NCBI GenBank assembly: GCA_022072445.1
Contig: JAJVHV010000001.1
Location: forward strand, 248,001 to 312,000
Source: Phycisphaerae bacterium
GTDB taxonomy: Bacteria > Planctomycetota > Phycisphaerae > UBA1845 > Fen-1342
Direction: 5' to 3'
DNA length: 64,000 nucleotides
This document shows, piece by piece, positions 1 through 9,194 of this stretch. The notes beneath the pieces were generated by a model. The model had not been told where the DNA came from. It saw only the letters and a list, made by a program, of their open reading frames with translations, and searched no databases. Every line of letters begins with the position of its first letter. Positions within the stretch are counted from its first letter, which is position 1. A program made the translations under genes and the position numbers.

Positions 1-1
1 C

Positions 2-493
2 GACCACCAAGGCGGCTTCAGCGGGCCCGAATTCTCGACGACGTTTGCGAGCTCGGTCGCCGTCGCCGACTTCGACGCGGACGGCGACGCGGACGTGATC
101 GGGTCGTATCCGGTGTTGAGTCAGGTGTACGTGGCGATCAACGACGGCGCGGGCATCCTGACCGATCAGGCCGAGTTTTTCGAAGCCGGCTACGGCTGCT
201 ATCGCCTGAACGCCGGCGATCTTGACGGCGACGGGCTCCCCGAGCTTCTGACCGCCAACTTCGAAGCCCGCAGCATTTCGGTGCTGCGTAACATCACGCG
301 ACTCGTCGGCGACTTGAACTGCGACGGCAGCACCAACGGCTTCGACGTCGACGCGTTTGTGCTCGCTCTGACCGACCCAGCGGCGTACGCGGCGGCGTAT
401 CCGAATTGCGACATTCGCAGCGGCGACGTGAACGCCGATGGCACGGTGAATGGCTTTGACGTCGACCCGTTTGTCGGTCTGCTCGGCGGTTGA
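2..493 (+). CDS. FG-GAP/VCBS-repeat secreted protein, C-terminal part, with dockerin
   Basis: The gene is cut by the left edge; the frame is open from base 2 and gives 163 residues. Two FG-GAP/VCBS-type calcium loops are visible (VADFDADGDADVIG and AGDLDGDGLPELLTANF), as in integrin-alpha-like beta-propellers. The last ~65 residues are a dockerin-type module with paired EF-hand-like loops (DLNCDGSTNGFDVD and DVNADGTVNGFDVD) separated by a YPNCDI linker, ending LLGG. It is therefore probably an extracellular propeller anchored or assembled through its dockerin. It is the first visible gene of a row of dockerin proteins on the same strand. Signal peptide and start lie outside the window. Confidence 0.85.
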   Translation, partial: DHQGGFSGPEFSTTFASSVAVADFDADGDADVIGSYPVLSQVYVAINDGAGILTDQAEFFEAGYGCYRLNAGDLDGDGLPELLTANFEARSISVLRNITRLVGDLNCDGSTNGFDVDAFVLALTDPAAYAAAYPNCDIRSGDVNADGTVNGFDVDPFVGLLGG

Positions 494-567
494 ATCTGCG
501 TCTCGGCGCGCCGGTGTGTGCGGCAGAGCCTGCGCCGGACGCCGGACCTTGAGCTGGAGGACATTCG

Positions 568-1932
568 ATGCTCCCGCGAACAACTCTCATCGTTGCGACG
601 ACGGTCTCGATCGTCGCGACAACTCTCGCCGGCAGCGACGGCTGGCAGTTCGTGTCGTCGCCCAACGGCGGCGATTACTCGAACCTGTTGCGCGACGTGA
701 CGGGCATGTCGCCGAACGACGTTTGGGCGGTGGGAACCTGGTCGCCGGTGCCCGAGCCGTTCCACGGGACCACGCACTACACGCTGATCCTGCACTACGA
801 CGGCGGCGCGTGGTCGGTCGTGCCCAGCCCGAATCTCGACGACCGGGTTGAAGGCTACAACGACCTGACCGGAATCGCCGCCCGCGCCGCCGACGACGTG
901 TGGGCCGTCGGCGTGGCGGGCAGCTCCGCATCGCCCATGGTGCTGCACTTCGACGGCCAGCAGTGGTCGCCGGAGGCGGCACCGCCCAATAACGGCTCGG
1001 CCTTTCTATGGAAGGCCGCGGCGGTCGGTCCGCAGCGTCAGATCTGGGCGGTCGGTGGGCAGAACGGTCTGATCAGCCAGGCGCCGTTCATCCCGCTGGT
1101 CGCGCGTCTCAACGGCGACACGTGGGAATCGCTCGCCGGCGTAACGGTCGGCGCGCTGCGGACGTACTTCTATTCGGTCGACGGAATGGGGCCGAACGAC
1201 GTCTGGGCGGTCGGCACGTGGGGCCACAACTACGGCGAGTTCCGCGTGCTCATCGAGCACTTTGACGGCGTACGCTGGCGCGCCGTGAACTATCCAACCC
1301 CCGGGCTCAACATCGACTCGCTCACCGACGTGGTTGCCGTCGCGCCCGACGACGTCTGGGCCGTCGGCTACTACTACCACAAGACGCACTTCACCACTCA
1401 GCCTCTCATCCTGCACTACGACGGCAACGACTGGACGCAGGTCGATTTGCCGCCCTTCCTGGACGGCGCCGCCGAGCTTCGTGCGGTGACGGCCCGCGGT
1501 GCAAGCGAGGTGTACGCGGCCGGGACTTACGCAGATGCGGAAGGCATCCCGCGTCCGTTCATTCTCAAGTACGACGGTGCACAGTGGGCCGTCGATACCC
1601 CGGCGGTCACGGACGGCCTGGGCGAGTGGTTCTTCGGTCTGGGTGCGATTCCCGGCGGCGACCTCTGGGCGGTGGGCGAGTACTTCAATGGCTCGGCACA
1701 GTCGGACTCGCCGCTCACCGAGCGCCTCGCCGGGACTCGGCACCCCGGCGACATGAACTGCGACGGTTCGGTGAACGGGTTTGACGTCGACGGCTTCGTG
1801 CTGGCGCTGAGCGATCCAGCCGGCTACGCGACGCAATATCCGGACTGCGACATCGACAACGGCGACGTCAACGCCGACGGATCGGTGAATGGGTTTGACG
1901 TGGACGGATTCGTCGCTCTGCTCGGCGGATGA
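568..1932 (+). CDS. Secreted DVWAVG-repeat beta-propeller with C-terminal dockerin
   Basis: This is a 454-residue protein with a signal peptide (MLPRTTLIVATTVSIVATTLAG). The ATG follows GGAGG at seven bases. About seven repeats carry the D-x-W-A-V-G motif (for example SPNDVWAVGTW, PDDVWAVGYY, GDLWAVGEY), alternating with LHYDGG..W strands, which suggests a beta-propeller. Residues ~392-454 are a dockerin of the linker type (DMNCDGSVNGFDVD ... YPDCDI ... DVNADGSVNGFDVD). No catalytic residues are recognised, so the ligand is unknown. It lies 74 bp after the previous dockerin gene and converges with the response regulator downstream. Confidence 0.85.
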   Translation: MLPRTTLIVATTVSIVATTLAGSDGWQFVSSPNGGDYSNLLRDVTGMSPNDVWAVGTWSPVPEPFHGTTHYTLILHYDGGAWSVVPSPNLDDRVEGYNDLTGIAARAADDVWAVGVAGSSASPMVLHFDGQQWSPEAAPPNNGSAFLWKAAAVGPQRQIWAVGGQNGLISQAPFIPLVARLNGDTWESLAGVTVGALRTYFYSVDGMGPNDVWAVGTWGHNYGEFRVLIEHFDGVRWRAVNYPTPGLNIDSLTDVVAVAPDDVWAVGYYYHKTHFTTQPLILHYDGNDWTQVDLPPFLDGAAELRAVTARGASEVYAAGTYADAEGIPRPFILKYDGAQWAVDTPAVTDGLGEWFFGLGAIPGGDLWAVGEYFNGSAQSDSPLTERLAGTRHPGDMNCDGSVNGFDVDGFVLALSDPAGYATQYPDCDIDNGDVNADGSVNGFDVDGFVALLGG

Positions 1933-1940
1933 ACTCCGCC
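1924..1940. terminator. Short hairpin between convergent genes
   Basis: GGCGGA and TCCGCC can pair around a TGAAC loop, overlapping the stop codon of the propeller gene and lying 14 bp from the 3' end of the convergent response regulator. There is no U tract, so terminator function is only a guess. Confidence 0.3.
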
Positions 1941-1953
1941 AACCGACACCATC

Positions 1954-2598
1954 TCAGGCTGTCACCGGACCGTCGCTGCCGGGCGGCGGAAAGAGACGCA
2001 CGAGATCCACGACCGAGCTCACTTGCAGCTTGAGCAGAATGTGCGCGCGGTGGATGTCGACGGTCTTGCTGCTCAGGCCCAGTTGCAGCGCGATCTGTTT
2101 GGACGTGCGTCCCTCGATGAAGTAATCGAAAACCTCGCGCTCGCGCGGCGTAAGCCGCGCGAGAGCCTCCTCGCGCGCCGCCTGGCGGGCTTCCGCCGCG
2201 CGCCGCCGTGCGTCAGCGTCAAACGCCTCACGTATCCGCGCGATCAGTACCGCCGGCTGATACGGCTTGCGCAGAAAGTCGATCGCGCCGTGCTTCATTG
2301 CCAGCACGGCGCTGTCCACCTCGCCGTGTGCCGAGATCATGATGATCGGCAGGCGGATGCCGGCATCGCGCAGGCGGGCCTGCAGCTCCAATCCGTCGAT
2401 CTCGGGCATGCGCAGGTCGAGCACGGCGCAGCCCGCCCAACTCGGTTGGGCCGTTTCGAGAAACGCCGCCGCCGTCGCGAACGTCTCGACCGGCAGTCCG
2501 ACGGACTCCAGCAGGCGGCGCAGGGCGGCACGCATCGCTTCGTCGTCATCCACCACGTAGACGGTCGATTCAGTCGGCACCCAGGCGACCTCCGGCAT
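1954..2598 (-). CDS. FixJ-like response regulator (REC + LuxR HTH)
   Basis: This 214-residue protein begins with a receiver domain (VYVVDDDEAMRAALRRLL, acidic pocket DDD, phospho-acceptor Asp in CAVLDLRMPEIDG, conserved Lys in FLRKPYQP). It ends with a LuxR/FixJ helix-turn-helix (LTPREREVFDYFIEGRTSKQIALQLGLSSKTVDIHR). The frame is open further upstream, but ATG 2598 (MPEVAWVPTES) places the REC domain at the normal distance and overlaps the kinase stop by 29 bp, as expected for translational coupling. It should be the transcriptional output of the adjacent kinase. Its targets are unknown; the flanking dockerin genes are candidates by position only. Confidence 0.9.
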   Translation of the reverse strand: MPEVAWVPTESTVYVVDDDEAMRAALRRLLESVGLPVETFATAAAFLETAQPSWAGCAVLDLRMPEIDGLELQARLRDAGIRLPIIMISAHGEVDSAVLAMKHGAIDFLRKPYQPAVLIARIREAFDADARRRAAEARQAAREEALARLTPREREVFDYFIEGRTSKQIALQLGLSSKTVDIHRAHILLKLQVSSVVDLVRLFPPPGSDGPVTA

Positions 2599-4354
2599 GC
2601 ACAGGAAGTGTGAAGTGTACCGAAAGTCCGCCGTCCGCAACGCGCTCCGCCCAGATGCGGCCACGGTGAGCCTCGACGATCGTCCAGCAGATCGACAGCC
2701 CCAGCCCAAGTCCATTCAGCTTGCTGGACTGAAACGGCGTGAACAGACCGGTGAATTGCTCGTCGGACAATCTCGGCCCGGTGTCCCTGATGCGACACTC
2801 GACCATCCCGCCGCTGCCGGCGACGGTCTCGACGGTCAGTTCGCGGCGGCGATTGTTTCCGTCGGCCATGGCCTCGATCGCGTTGCGCATCAGATTCACA
2901 ATCACCTGCGTAATCTGCACCGGATCGACGCGAACAACCGACGGTGCCGCGCGAAGCTCGTAACGCACCTCGACCCGCGCGTCGCGGATCGCCGCCCCCA
3001 GCATTCCACCAGCCTCGCGAATCAGGCCGTGCAGGTCTTGGGTCAGCGTCTGCGGCGGGCGGTTGCGGATAAAGCGCCGGATGCGCTCGACGATCGCCGT
3101 GGCGCGCTGCGCCTGCCCACCGATGGCGTCGAGGTCCTTGAGCGTTTCCTCCGGCCGCTCGTGGCCACCGCGCGTCCGGCTGGCGCAGGCCTCAGCGAAC
3201 GTGACGATGGCGGCCAGCGGCTGGTTGATCTCGTGCGCCAGCCCGGCCGCCAATTCGCTGATCGTCGTCACGCGCGTCACGTGTGCCAGCTCGTGTGAGC
3301 GTGCCAGCGCCGCCTGCCGCGCCAGAAGCAGCGCGCGGGCCGTGCGGAAGAGACCACCGGCAACCAGCCCAAGGACCAACACCGTGGACGCCGGCGCCAG
3401 ACCCGGCGCGCTCGCGTCGCCCCGCAGTGCGGCGAGCTGCGCGTGCCGATCCGACAGCAGCACCAACCGCCAGCGCTGCGCCGCCGAGATTCCGATCGTC
3501 ACGGCGCTCGCCTGCCAGTCGCGGATGCACGCCGTCTCGCTGCCCATCGCGGCCGCCAACTCCTCGGCGGGAACAGCCGCGACGGCGCTGCCGGGTTCGG
3601 CGTATCGGGCGACCTCGGCGCCGCCCGAGTCGAGCAGCAGCGCAGCCTCGCTCATCTCGCCGGTGCGGATCAGCCGGCTGAGCGCTTCGACGGGAATCAT
3701 GCCGGCGACGATGCCGTTGAGTTGTCCCGACTCGCGAATCGGGACGGAATAAACGAGCCCGAGTTCGCCGATGCAGAGCGGAATGGGCCGGCTGATCGAC
3801 TCGGTCACGTCCGGTGCCGCTTCGAACTGCCGAAGCTGGGCGCGCTGCGTGGAGTACTCGGCCAATTCGCGCTCCGGTGAGTGGAGCTGCTCCAGCGGGG
3901 TTCCGTGCTCTTCGTGCTCAAACGTCATGAACGGCCGTTGCGTTCCGTCGAAGTTCGCCTGGACAACGTAGACCTCCGCCAGCCGGTGACGGACGTGATT
4001 CTGCTCGTAGATTTCCGCGAGGTATTCGCGCGAATCGGCCCGCATCCGGCGGACGCTCGGCTCGGCGGCGATCGTCCGCAGCGTAAGCCCGACGTGCGTC
4101 AGATAACTCGCTACCGTCTCGGCGAGCACGCTCAGCTTTAACCGGCTGCGGGCGGCAAGCTGATCTTCGAGCGTTCGAATGGCCAGTTGCTCATGCCGGA
4201 TGATCCCCCCCGCCGCCGCCAGCGCCAGTATCGGACCGAGCCAACTCGCCAGCCGAAGCGCGCGAAGCGGTCCGCTGCGCGCATCTGTCTTGCGAGCCAG
4301 TAGTTGCGGGTCTGACAGAGCCGTGGGATCGGGCGCGTTCACTGCCATCGCCAT
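2570..4354 (-). CDS. Membrane sensor histidine kinase, FixL/DctB-like
   Basis: This 594-residue protein has a TM segment near residues 30-50, a ~270-residue periplasmic-type sensor region, and a second TM near residues 320-340 (STVLVLGLVAGGLF). HisKA follows with phospho-acceptor His in ISELAAGLAHEINQPLAAIV, then HATPase_c with N box (VIVNLMRNAIEAM), a degenerate G1 (IRDTGPRLSDEQF) and G2 (NGLGLGLSICWTI). The HEINQPL form of the H box is typical of DctB/FixL-type kinases. It is co-transcribed with the FixJ-like regulator. The signal sensed is not evident: no heme-PAS signature is present. MAMAV at the start offers two ATGs, two codons apart. Confidence 0.9.
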   Translation of the reverse strand: MAMAVNAPDPTALSDPQLLARKTDARSGPLRALRLASWLGPILALAAAGGIIRHEQLAIRTLEDQLAARSRLKLSVLAETVASYLTHVGLTLRTIAAEPSVRRMRADSREYLAEIYEQNHVRHRLAEVYVVQANFDGTQRPFMTFEHEEHGTPLEQLHSPERELAEYSTQRAQLRQFEAAPDVTESISRPIPLCIGELGLVYSVPIRESGQLNGIVAGMIPVEALSRLIRTGEMSEAALLLDSGGAEVARYAEPGSAVAAVPAEELAAAMGSETACIRDWQASAVTIGISAAQRWRLVLLSDRHAQLAALRGDASAPGLAPASTVLVLGLVAGGLFRTARALLLARQAALARSHELAHVTRVTTISELAAGLAHEINQPLAAIVTFAEACASRTRGGHERPEETLKDLDAIGGQAQRATAIVERIRRFIRNRPPQTLTQDLHGLIREAGGMLGAAIRDARVEVRYELRAAPSVVRVDPVQITQVIVNLMRNAIEAMADGNNRRRELTVETVAGSGGMVECRIRDTGPRLSDEQFTGLFTPFQSSKLNGLGLGLSICWTIVEAHRGRIWAERVADGGLSVHFTLPVHAGGRLGAD

Positions 4355-4408
4355 CTTACCGCAATCGCCGCCGAGCGGGACATGGGCCGGATTCCGGGCA
4401 CAAGCGAA

Positions 4409-4424
4409 TAAGGAATTTCCCTAA
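4409..4424. promoter_or_regulatory. Imperfect inverted repeat in the divergent intergenic region
   Basis: TAAGGAATTTCCCTAA is an imperfect 16-bp dyad between the kinase gene (start 4354, - strand) and the beta-helix dockerin gene (start 4558, + strand). Its size and position would suit an operator for the FixJ-like regulator or another dimeric factor. This is inference; no second copy was found by eye. Confidence 0.25.
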
Positions 4425-4557
4425 GCGACTTGCGCGGTACGCAGGCGCAGTCACCGCGGCTCCTTTGGGCAAGAATGGATGCACGTTTGTTCGCGCGGGG
4501 CTCCTGTGACGCGGCCGACGACTTGATCCAACTTCATGTTTCAGGATGGAGTTCACG

Positions 4558-6597
4558 ATGCGTAACCCAGTCTATTGGGCCCGAGTACTGTTTTGCCTCG
4601 CAGCCGCCAACGTCTTCGCGACGGCCCATGCGGCGGTGATCTTTGTGAAGTGGGACAGCGCGGGTGCCAATAACGGCTCGTCGTGGGCCGACGCATTCGT
4701 CGACCTGCAGGACGCGCTCGCCGCGGCGCAGGTCGGCGACGAAATCTGGGTCGCAGCCGGAACCTATAACCCTGGCCCACCGGGCGACGCCGTCTCGACA
4801 TTCACGCTGCGAAACGGCGTCGCCCTTTACGGCGGCTTTGCGGGCACCGAAGCGAGCCGCGCGGAGCGCGACTGGGACGCGCATGCGAGCGTTCTCGACG
4901 GCGACGTCGGGCACGACGACGTGATCCCGCCCGGGTGGCCGAACGGCTGGAACATCACGACGGCGAACAGCGCGCAGATCGTCATGGCGAGCGGCACGGA
5001 CGCGACGGCGATTCTGGACGGGTTCGTCCTGGCCAATGGTTCGACCGGGCCGAGCGGCACTCCGGCCGGCGACCCGTTCATGTACGGCGGGGGCATTTAC
5101 CTCGTCGGGGGCAGTCCGACCATCCGGCATTGCACGTTTCGGCACAACCTGGCCGCGTTTGGGCATGGCGGCGCGATCTACTGCCACAACGGCAGTCCGA
5201 TCATCGAGGGCTGCCGCTTCGAGCAGAACTACGTGCACATGGGCAGCGGCGCGGGCATTTATCTCTCGGGCGCCAGCGCGGTCACGCTTTCCGACTGCGA
5301 CTTTTCGGGAAACATCGCGATCACGGGCAGCGGCGGCGGCGAGGGGCAGGGCGCCGGCATCGGCAGTTTCAGCACGCAACCGCTGACCGTCGAGCGCTGC
5401 ACGTTTGAATTCAACACGGCCCGCAATTTCTCCTCCGCGGGCGGCGTCGAGATCGGGCGCGGGGGGGGCATCAGCAGCTTCTACGATGGCCTGACGGTCC
5501 GCGACTGCATCTTTCGCAACAACCTCGCCGAGGGCGGCGCGGGCATCTTCACCTGGGGCAACACCACGATCGTCAACTGCCTGTTCTTCGACAACCGCGT
5601 GTACGAACACGCGTTTGGCGGCGGCGGCGACGGCGGCTATGGCGCTGGCGTCGCGGGCGAGTCGTTTCAGAGCAAAACCACCACGATGCTCAATTGCACG
5701 ATTGCGAACAACACTGGCAAGGAGGGCGTCGGCTTCCTCGCGCTGTGGAATCACACGTGCGTCATGCGGAACTCGATCGTGTGGGGCAACACCTACACGG
5801 GCGAGGACGTCTGGGGGCACGACGGCCAGTTCCAAGGCACACACAGCATTCACTACAGTTGTGTGCAGGACCTGCTGACGCCTGTGCCCGGCGAGGATCC
5901 GCCTGACCCGACCAAGTATCCGGGTTACGTCATCACCGACCCGCGCTTTGTCAACACCGCGGCACGCGACTTTCACCTCGCGTCCGACTCGCCTTGCGTA
6001 GACGCGGGCAGGAACAGCGACGTGCTGCCCGAGATGACCGGCGACCTCGACGCGCTGCCGCGCTTTTCGGACGACTGTCTGGTCGCCAACACCGGACTCG
6101 GCGATCCGCCGGTGGACATGGGCGTATTTGAGCGCCAAGGTTTGCCGTACGTCACGCAGCAGCCGGCGTCGCTGGCGCTGAGCGCCGGCCAGACGGCTGT
6201 CTTCTCTGTCGCCGCCGTCGGCAGCGGCACGCTGACGTATCAGTGGCGCAAGGACGGCACGAATCTCACCGATGGCGGCTCGATCAGCGGGGCGACCACA
6301 CCTCAGCTCACCATCGCGCCCGTTGCGCTCTCTGACGCAGGCTCGTACGACGTGGTCATCACGGGCGCATGCGGCTCGACGAGCGGCGAACCGGCGACGC
6401 TGACCGTCGCATCCCCCTGCGAGCCGTGCGATGCGAATTGCGACGGGTCGGTGAATGGGTTTGACGTGGACGAATTCGTCGCCGTTCTGAGCGGCAGCGG
6501 GTCCGGCTGCTCGCCGTGCCAGGGAGATGTCAATGGCGACGGATCAGTGAACGGGTTCGACATCGACGGCTTCGTGACCTGCCTGAGCGGGCCGTAA
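4558..6597 (+). CDS. Secreted right-handed beta-helix protein with Ig-like domain and dockerin
   Basis: The 679-residue product starts at ATG 4558, preceded by AGGATGGAG; the ATG at 4546 lies inside that Shine-Dalgarno. A signal peptide (MRNPVYWARVLFCLAAANVFATAHA) is followed by the start seen in polymorphic parallel beta-helix proteins (ANNGSSWADAFVDLQDAL..GDEIWVAAGTY). Many G-G-G-I-Y / NCTIANNT / GC.F..N rungs follow to about residue 450. Residues ~525-620 form an Ig-like domain (QQPASLALSAGQTAVFSV...YQWRKDG...DAGSYDVV), and the last ~55 are a Cys-rich dockerin (CEPCDANCDGSVNGFDVD...GCSPCQGDVNGDGSVNGFDID). No pectinase catalytic triad was recognised. Confidence 0.88.
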   Translation: MRNPVYWARVLFCLAAANVFATAHAAVIFVKWDSAGANNGSSWADAFVDLQDALAAAQVGDEIWVAAGTYNPGPPGDAVSTFTLRNGVALYGGFAGTEASRAERDWDAHASVLDGDVGHDDVIPPGWPNGWNITTANSAQIVMASGTDATAILDGFVLANGSTGPSGTPAGDPFMYGGGIYLVGGSPTIRHCTFRHNLAAFGHGGAIYCHNGSPIIEGCRFEQNYVHMGSGAGIYLSGASAVTLSDCDFSGNIAITGSGGGEGQGAGIGSFSTQPLTVERCTFEFNTARNFSSAGGVEIGRGGGISSFYDGLTVRDCIFRNNLAEGGAGIFTWGNTTIVNCLFFDNRVYEHAFGGGGDGGYGAGVAGESFQSKTTTMLNCTIANNTGKEGVGFLALWNHTCVMRNSIVWGNTYTGEDVWGHDGQFQGTHSIHYSCVQDLLTPVPGEDPPDPTKYPGYVITDPRFVNTAARDFHLASDSPCVDAGRNSDVLPEMTGDLDALPRFSDDCLVANTGLGDPPVDMGVFERQGLPYVTQQPASLALSAGQTAVFSVAAVGSGTLTYQWRKDGTNLTDGGSISGATTPQLTIAPVALSDAGSYDVVITGACGSTSGEPATLTVASPCEPCDANCDGSVNGFDVDEFVAVLSGSGSGCSPCQGDVNGDGSVNGFDIDGFVTCLSGP

Positions 6598-6643
6598 AGG
6601 TCGATCCTTCGTGGACACGCTGAAATCAAGAAAGGGTGAATGC

Positions 6644-9127
6644 ATGCAGGGGATGACCACCGTGTTTCGAGTGAGCGCGATCCTGGCCGGTCTGACCGGC
6701 GCCGTCGCCGCTGCCCAGGTTTGGGAGCCTGCCGGCACGCTGCCGACCGGCGGCGCGACCCGGCAGTACGCAGCGGGCGTCAATCACAACGGCAAGCTGT
6801 ACGCCATTGGCGGGACGCCCTGGCAGAACGGCGGCGACGGGGACGGCGTCGTCCACCAGCTTTCCGCCGGCGTCTGGACTACCACCGCTTCGCTCGACGG
6901 CATGGGACCGATCATCGGCGGCGCAGCCGCGGTCGACGGTCTGAACCGCATCATCGTCTACGGCGGCTACATCCTGGGCGACGGCGGGCCGGGCGAAGCC
7001 AAGATTTACGACCCGATTCAGGGACCGAACACCAACGTCGCCGAGCGGCGCGCACCGGAGAGCGCCATCGGCCTGTTCGCCTGGGCGACGGACGCGCAAG
7101 GCCGGCTCTACGGCATTGGTGGCGGTCCCGGCGCAGGCGGCCCGAACTCCGGTTATTGCGATCGATACGACCCGGTCAGTGACGCATGGAGCGTGCTGGC
7201 GCCGATGCCGACACCGGCCGCCGACGCCTGCGCGGCCTATGACGGCGCCGGTCACGTTCTGGTGTTTGGCGGGATCGACGCGGCCGGGAACGCGCGGCTG
7301 GCCAATGTCGCGCAATACGACGTTGCCTCCAACGCGTGGAATGACACAGCGATCCCCGACATGCCCGTCGCGCTCAGCGGCCCTCGGGCCGTGCTCGGCG
7401 CCGACGGGCGAATCTACGTCATCGGCGGCGAGACCGGCGCGATCGGTGCCGGCACCGCGCAGACCGCCGTGTACAAGCTCGACCTGGCGGTCAATTCATG
7501 GAGTGCGGTCGCCTCGCTCGCGACGCCGCGCAAGTCATTCGCCTGTGTTCTGGCGGACGATGACTACATCTACGCCATCGGCGGCGACAACGACACGGGC
7601 GGGACGAACACCGTCGAGCGGCTCTTCACGCCGCGCTGCCCGTCGATCAGCGGGCCGAACGACCAGATGGCATTTGCGGGGTCGATTGCGGGCTTCGTGG
7701 TGACGGTCAGCGGCGCGTCGCCGTTCACCTATCAGTGGCGTAAGAACGGCGTGAATCTGAGCGACGGCCCGACCGGCTGGGGCAGCACGATCGCCGGCGC
7801 GACGACCGCTTCGCTGACGATCAGCAAACCAACCGCGACCGACGCTGGCTCGTACGACGTGGTTGTTTCGAATGCCTGCGGTACGGCGACTAGCGCCGCC
7901 GCGACACTCACCATCCGAAACCCGCCCTTCATTGGCGCGCAGTGGGACGTAATCGCCATTCACCCGATGTGGGCGCAGTACAGCTCCTACGCCCGCGGCA
8001 TCTCGAGCGGTCGGATCGGCGGATACGCCAACACGCCGACGATCCTCCCCGACGGGCGCACGTTCAACCTCGATCACCCCGTGGTGTGGGATGACGCGAC
8101 GCTCACGCCCAGCGACGTCACGCCGCCGGGTTCGGTGGGAGGCGCCATCTACGACGTCGAGGGCGCCTACCTGGTCGGTTGGTTCTGGCACACCTGGCAA
8201 TGCTGGGGCGGCAGTCAGTACTGGACCTGCGCGTGGCAGTCGGCCGGTTATTGGACCGCGCCGACGATGAGCTTCATCGAGTCTGTTCATTCTTCCGGAG
8301 CGGAATTCGACTCCCTCTACGCCACCGACGGGGAGCGCATGGTCGGCACGCTGACATACGAGTACACCGAGGGTAACTACGACTCGCAGGCGCACCTCTG
8401 GACTCCGCCGAACGGCGTGACCAGTCTGCATTTCGCGCCGGCGACTGACACGAGCGCCACCGCGATCGACGGCAACTTCCAGTATGGCAACTACTACGTG
8501 CAGTACGGCAGCAGCCACGCCGTGATGTGGACCGGCTCGGCCGTCAGCCACGTGGACATCCACCCGGCCGGCTACTCCAGTTCCTCCGTCAGCGGCGCGG
8601 GCGACAACCAGGCCGTCGGCACCGCGACCAGCGGCAACTCGCACGCCGTGCTGTGGACCAACGGCGGCGCGGCGCTGGTTGATCTGCATCCGATCGGAGC
8701 GGCCAGCAGCTCCGCGGCCGCGGCGCATGGCGGCATGCAGGCCGGAATTGTCGACGGCCGCGCCGCGCTGTGGATCGGCTCGGCCGAGTCCCACTTCGAC
8801 CTGGGAGCGATCGTGCCCGACGGATTTACGGCGTCGGGCGCGGAAGACTTCGAGATCGCGCCGGACGGCAGCGTCACGGTCGTCGGATATGGCTTCAACA
8901 CCTACACGAATCGTTACGAAGCGCTCGTGTGGCGCTCGTCGACGGCCTGCGAGCCGTGCGACACCAACTGCGACGGTTCGATCAACGGCTTCGACGTAGA
9001 GGACTTCGTCGCCGCCCTGAGCGGCAGCGGCTCCGGCTGCTCGCCTTGCCAGGGCGACGTGAACGGCGACGGTTCAGTGAACGGATTTGACATCGACGGG
9101 TTCGTAACCTGCCTGACAGGCCCCTGA
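6644..9127 (+). CDS. Secreted kelch-repeat protein with Ig-like domain, HAF-like region and dockerin
   Basis: The 827-residue product starts at ATG 6644, eight bases after AAAGGG; an upstream in-frame ATG at 6611 has no Shine-Dalgarno. After the signal peptide (FRVSAILAGLTGAVAAA), six kelch-type strands (LYAIGGTP, IIVYGGY, LYGIGGG, VLVFGGIDAAG, IYVIGGETG, IYAIGGDND) build a propeller to about residue 335. An Ig-like domain follows (YQWRKNGVNLSDG...DAGSYDVVVSNACG). Then comes a ~330-residue region with SHAVMWTGSAVSHVDIHP-type repeats resembling HAF repeats, and finally the Cys-rich dockerin. It lies 46 bp after the beta-helix gene, probably in one transcription unit. Catalytic function is unknown. 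Confidence 0.87.
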   Translation: MQGMTTVFRVSAILAGLTGAVAAAQVWEPAGTLPTGGATRQYAAGVNHNGKLYAIGGTPWQNGGDGDGVVHQLSAGVWTTTASLDGMGPIIGGAAAVDGLNRIIVYGGYILGDGGPGEAKIYDPIQGPNTNVAERRAPESAIGLFAWATDAQGRLYGIGGGPGAGGPNSGYCDRYDPVSDAWSVLAPMPTPAADACAAYDGAGHVLVFGGIDAAGNARLANVAQYDVASNAWNDTAIPDMPVALSGPRAVLGADGRIYVIGGETGAIGAGTAQTAVYKLDLAVNSWSAVASLATPRKSFACVLADDDYIYAIGGDNDTGGTNTVERLFTPRCPSISGPNDQMAFAGSIAGFVVTVSGASPFTYQWRKNGVNLSDGPTGWGSTIAGATTASLTISKPTATDAGSYDVVVSNACGTATSAAATLTIRNPPFIGAQWDVIAIHPMWAQYSSYARGISSGRIGGYANTPTILPDGRTFNLDHPVVWDDATLTPSDVTPPGSVGGAIYDVEGAYLVGWFWHTWQCWGGSQYWTCAWQSAGYWTAPTMSFIESVHSSGAEFDSLYATDGERMVGTLTYEYTEGNYDSQAHLWTPPNGVTSLHFAPATDTSATAIDGNFQYGNYYVQYGSSHAVMWTGSAVSHVDIHPAGYSSSSVSGAGDNQAVGTATSGNSHAVLWTNGGAALVDLHPIGAASSSAAAAHGGMQAGIVDGRAALWIGSAESHFDLGAIVPDGFTASGAEDFEIAPDGSVTVVGYGFNTYTNRYEALVWRSSTACEPCDTNCDGSINGFDVEDFVAALSGSGSGCSPCQGDVNGDGSVNGFDIDGFVTCLTGP

Positions 9128-9194
9128 GGGGCGAACACAACAGTTGCGCCGGCCTGGTATATGCCGGCGCCGCAGCAAGAGTGGAGTTTGGATC

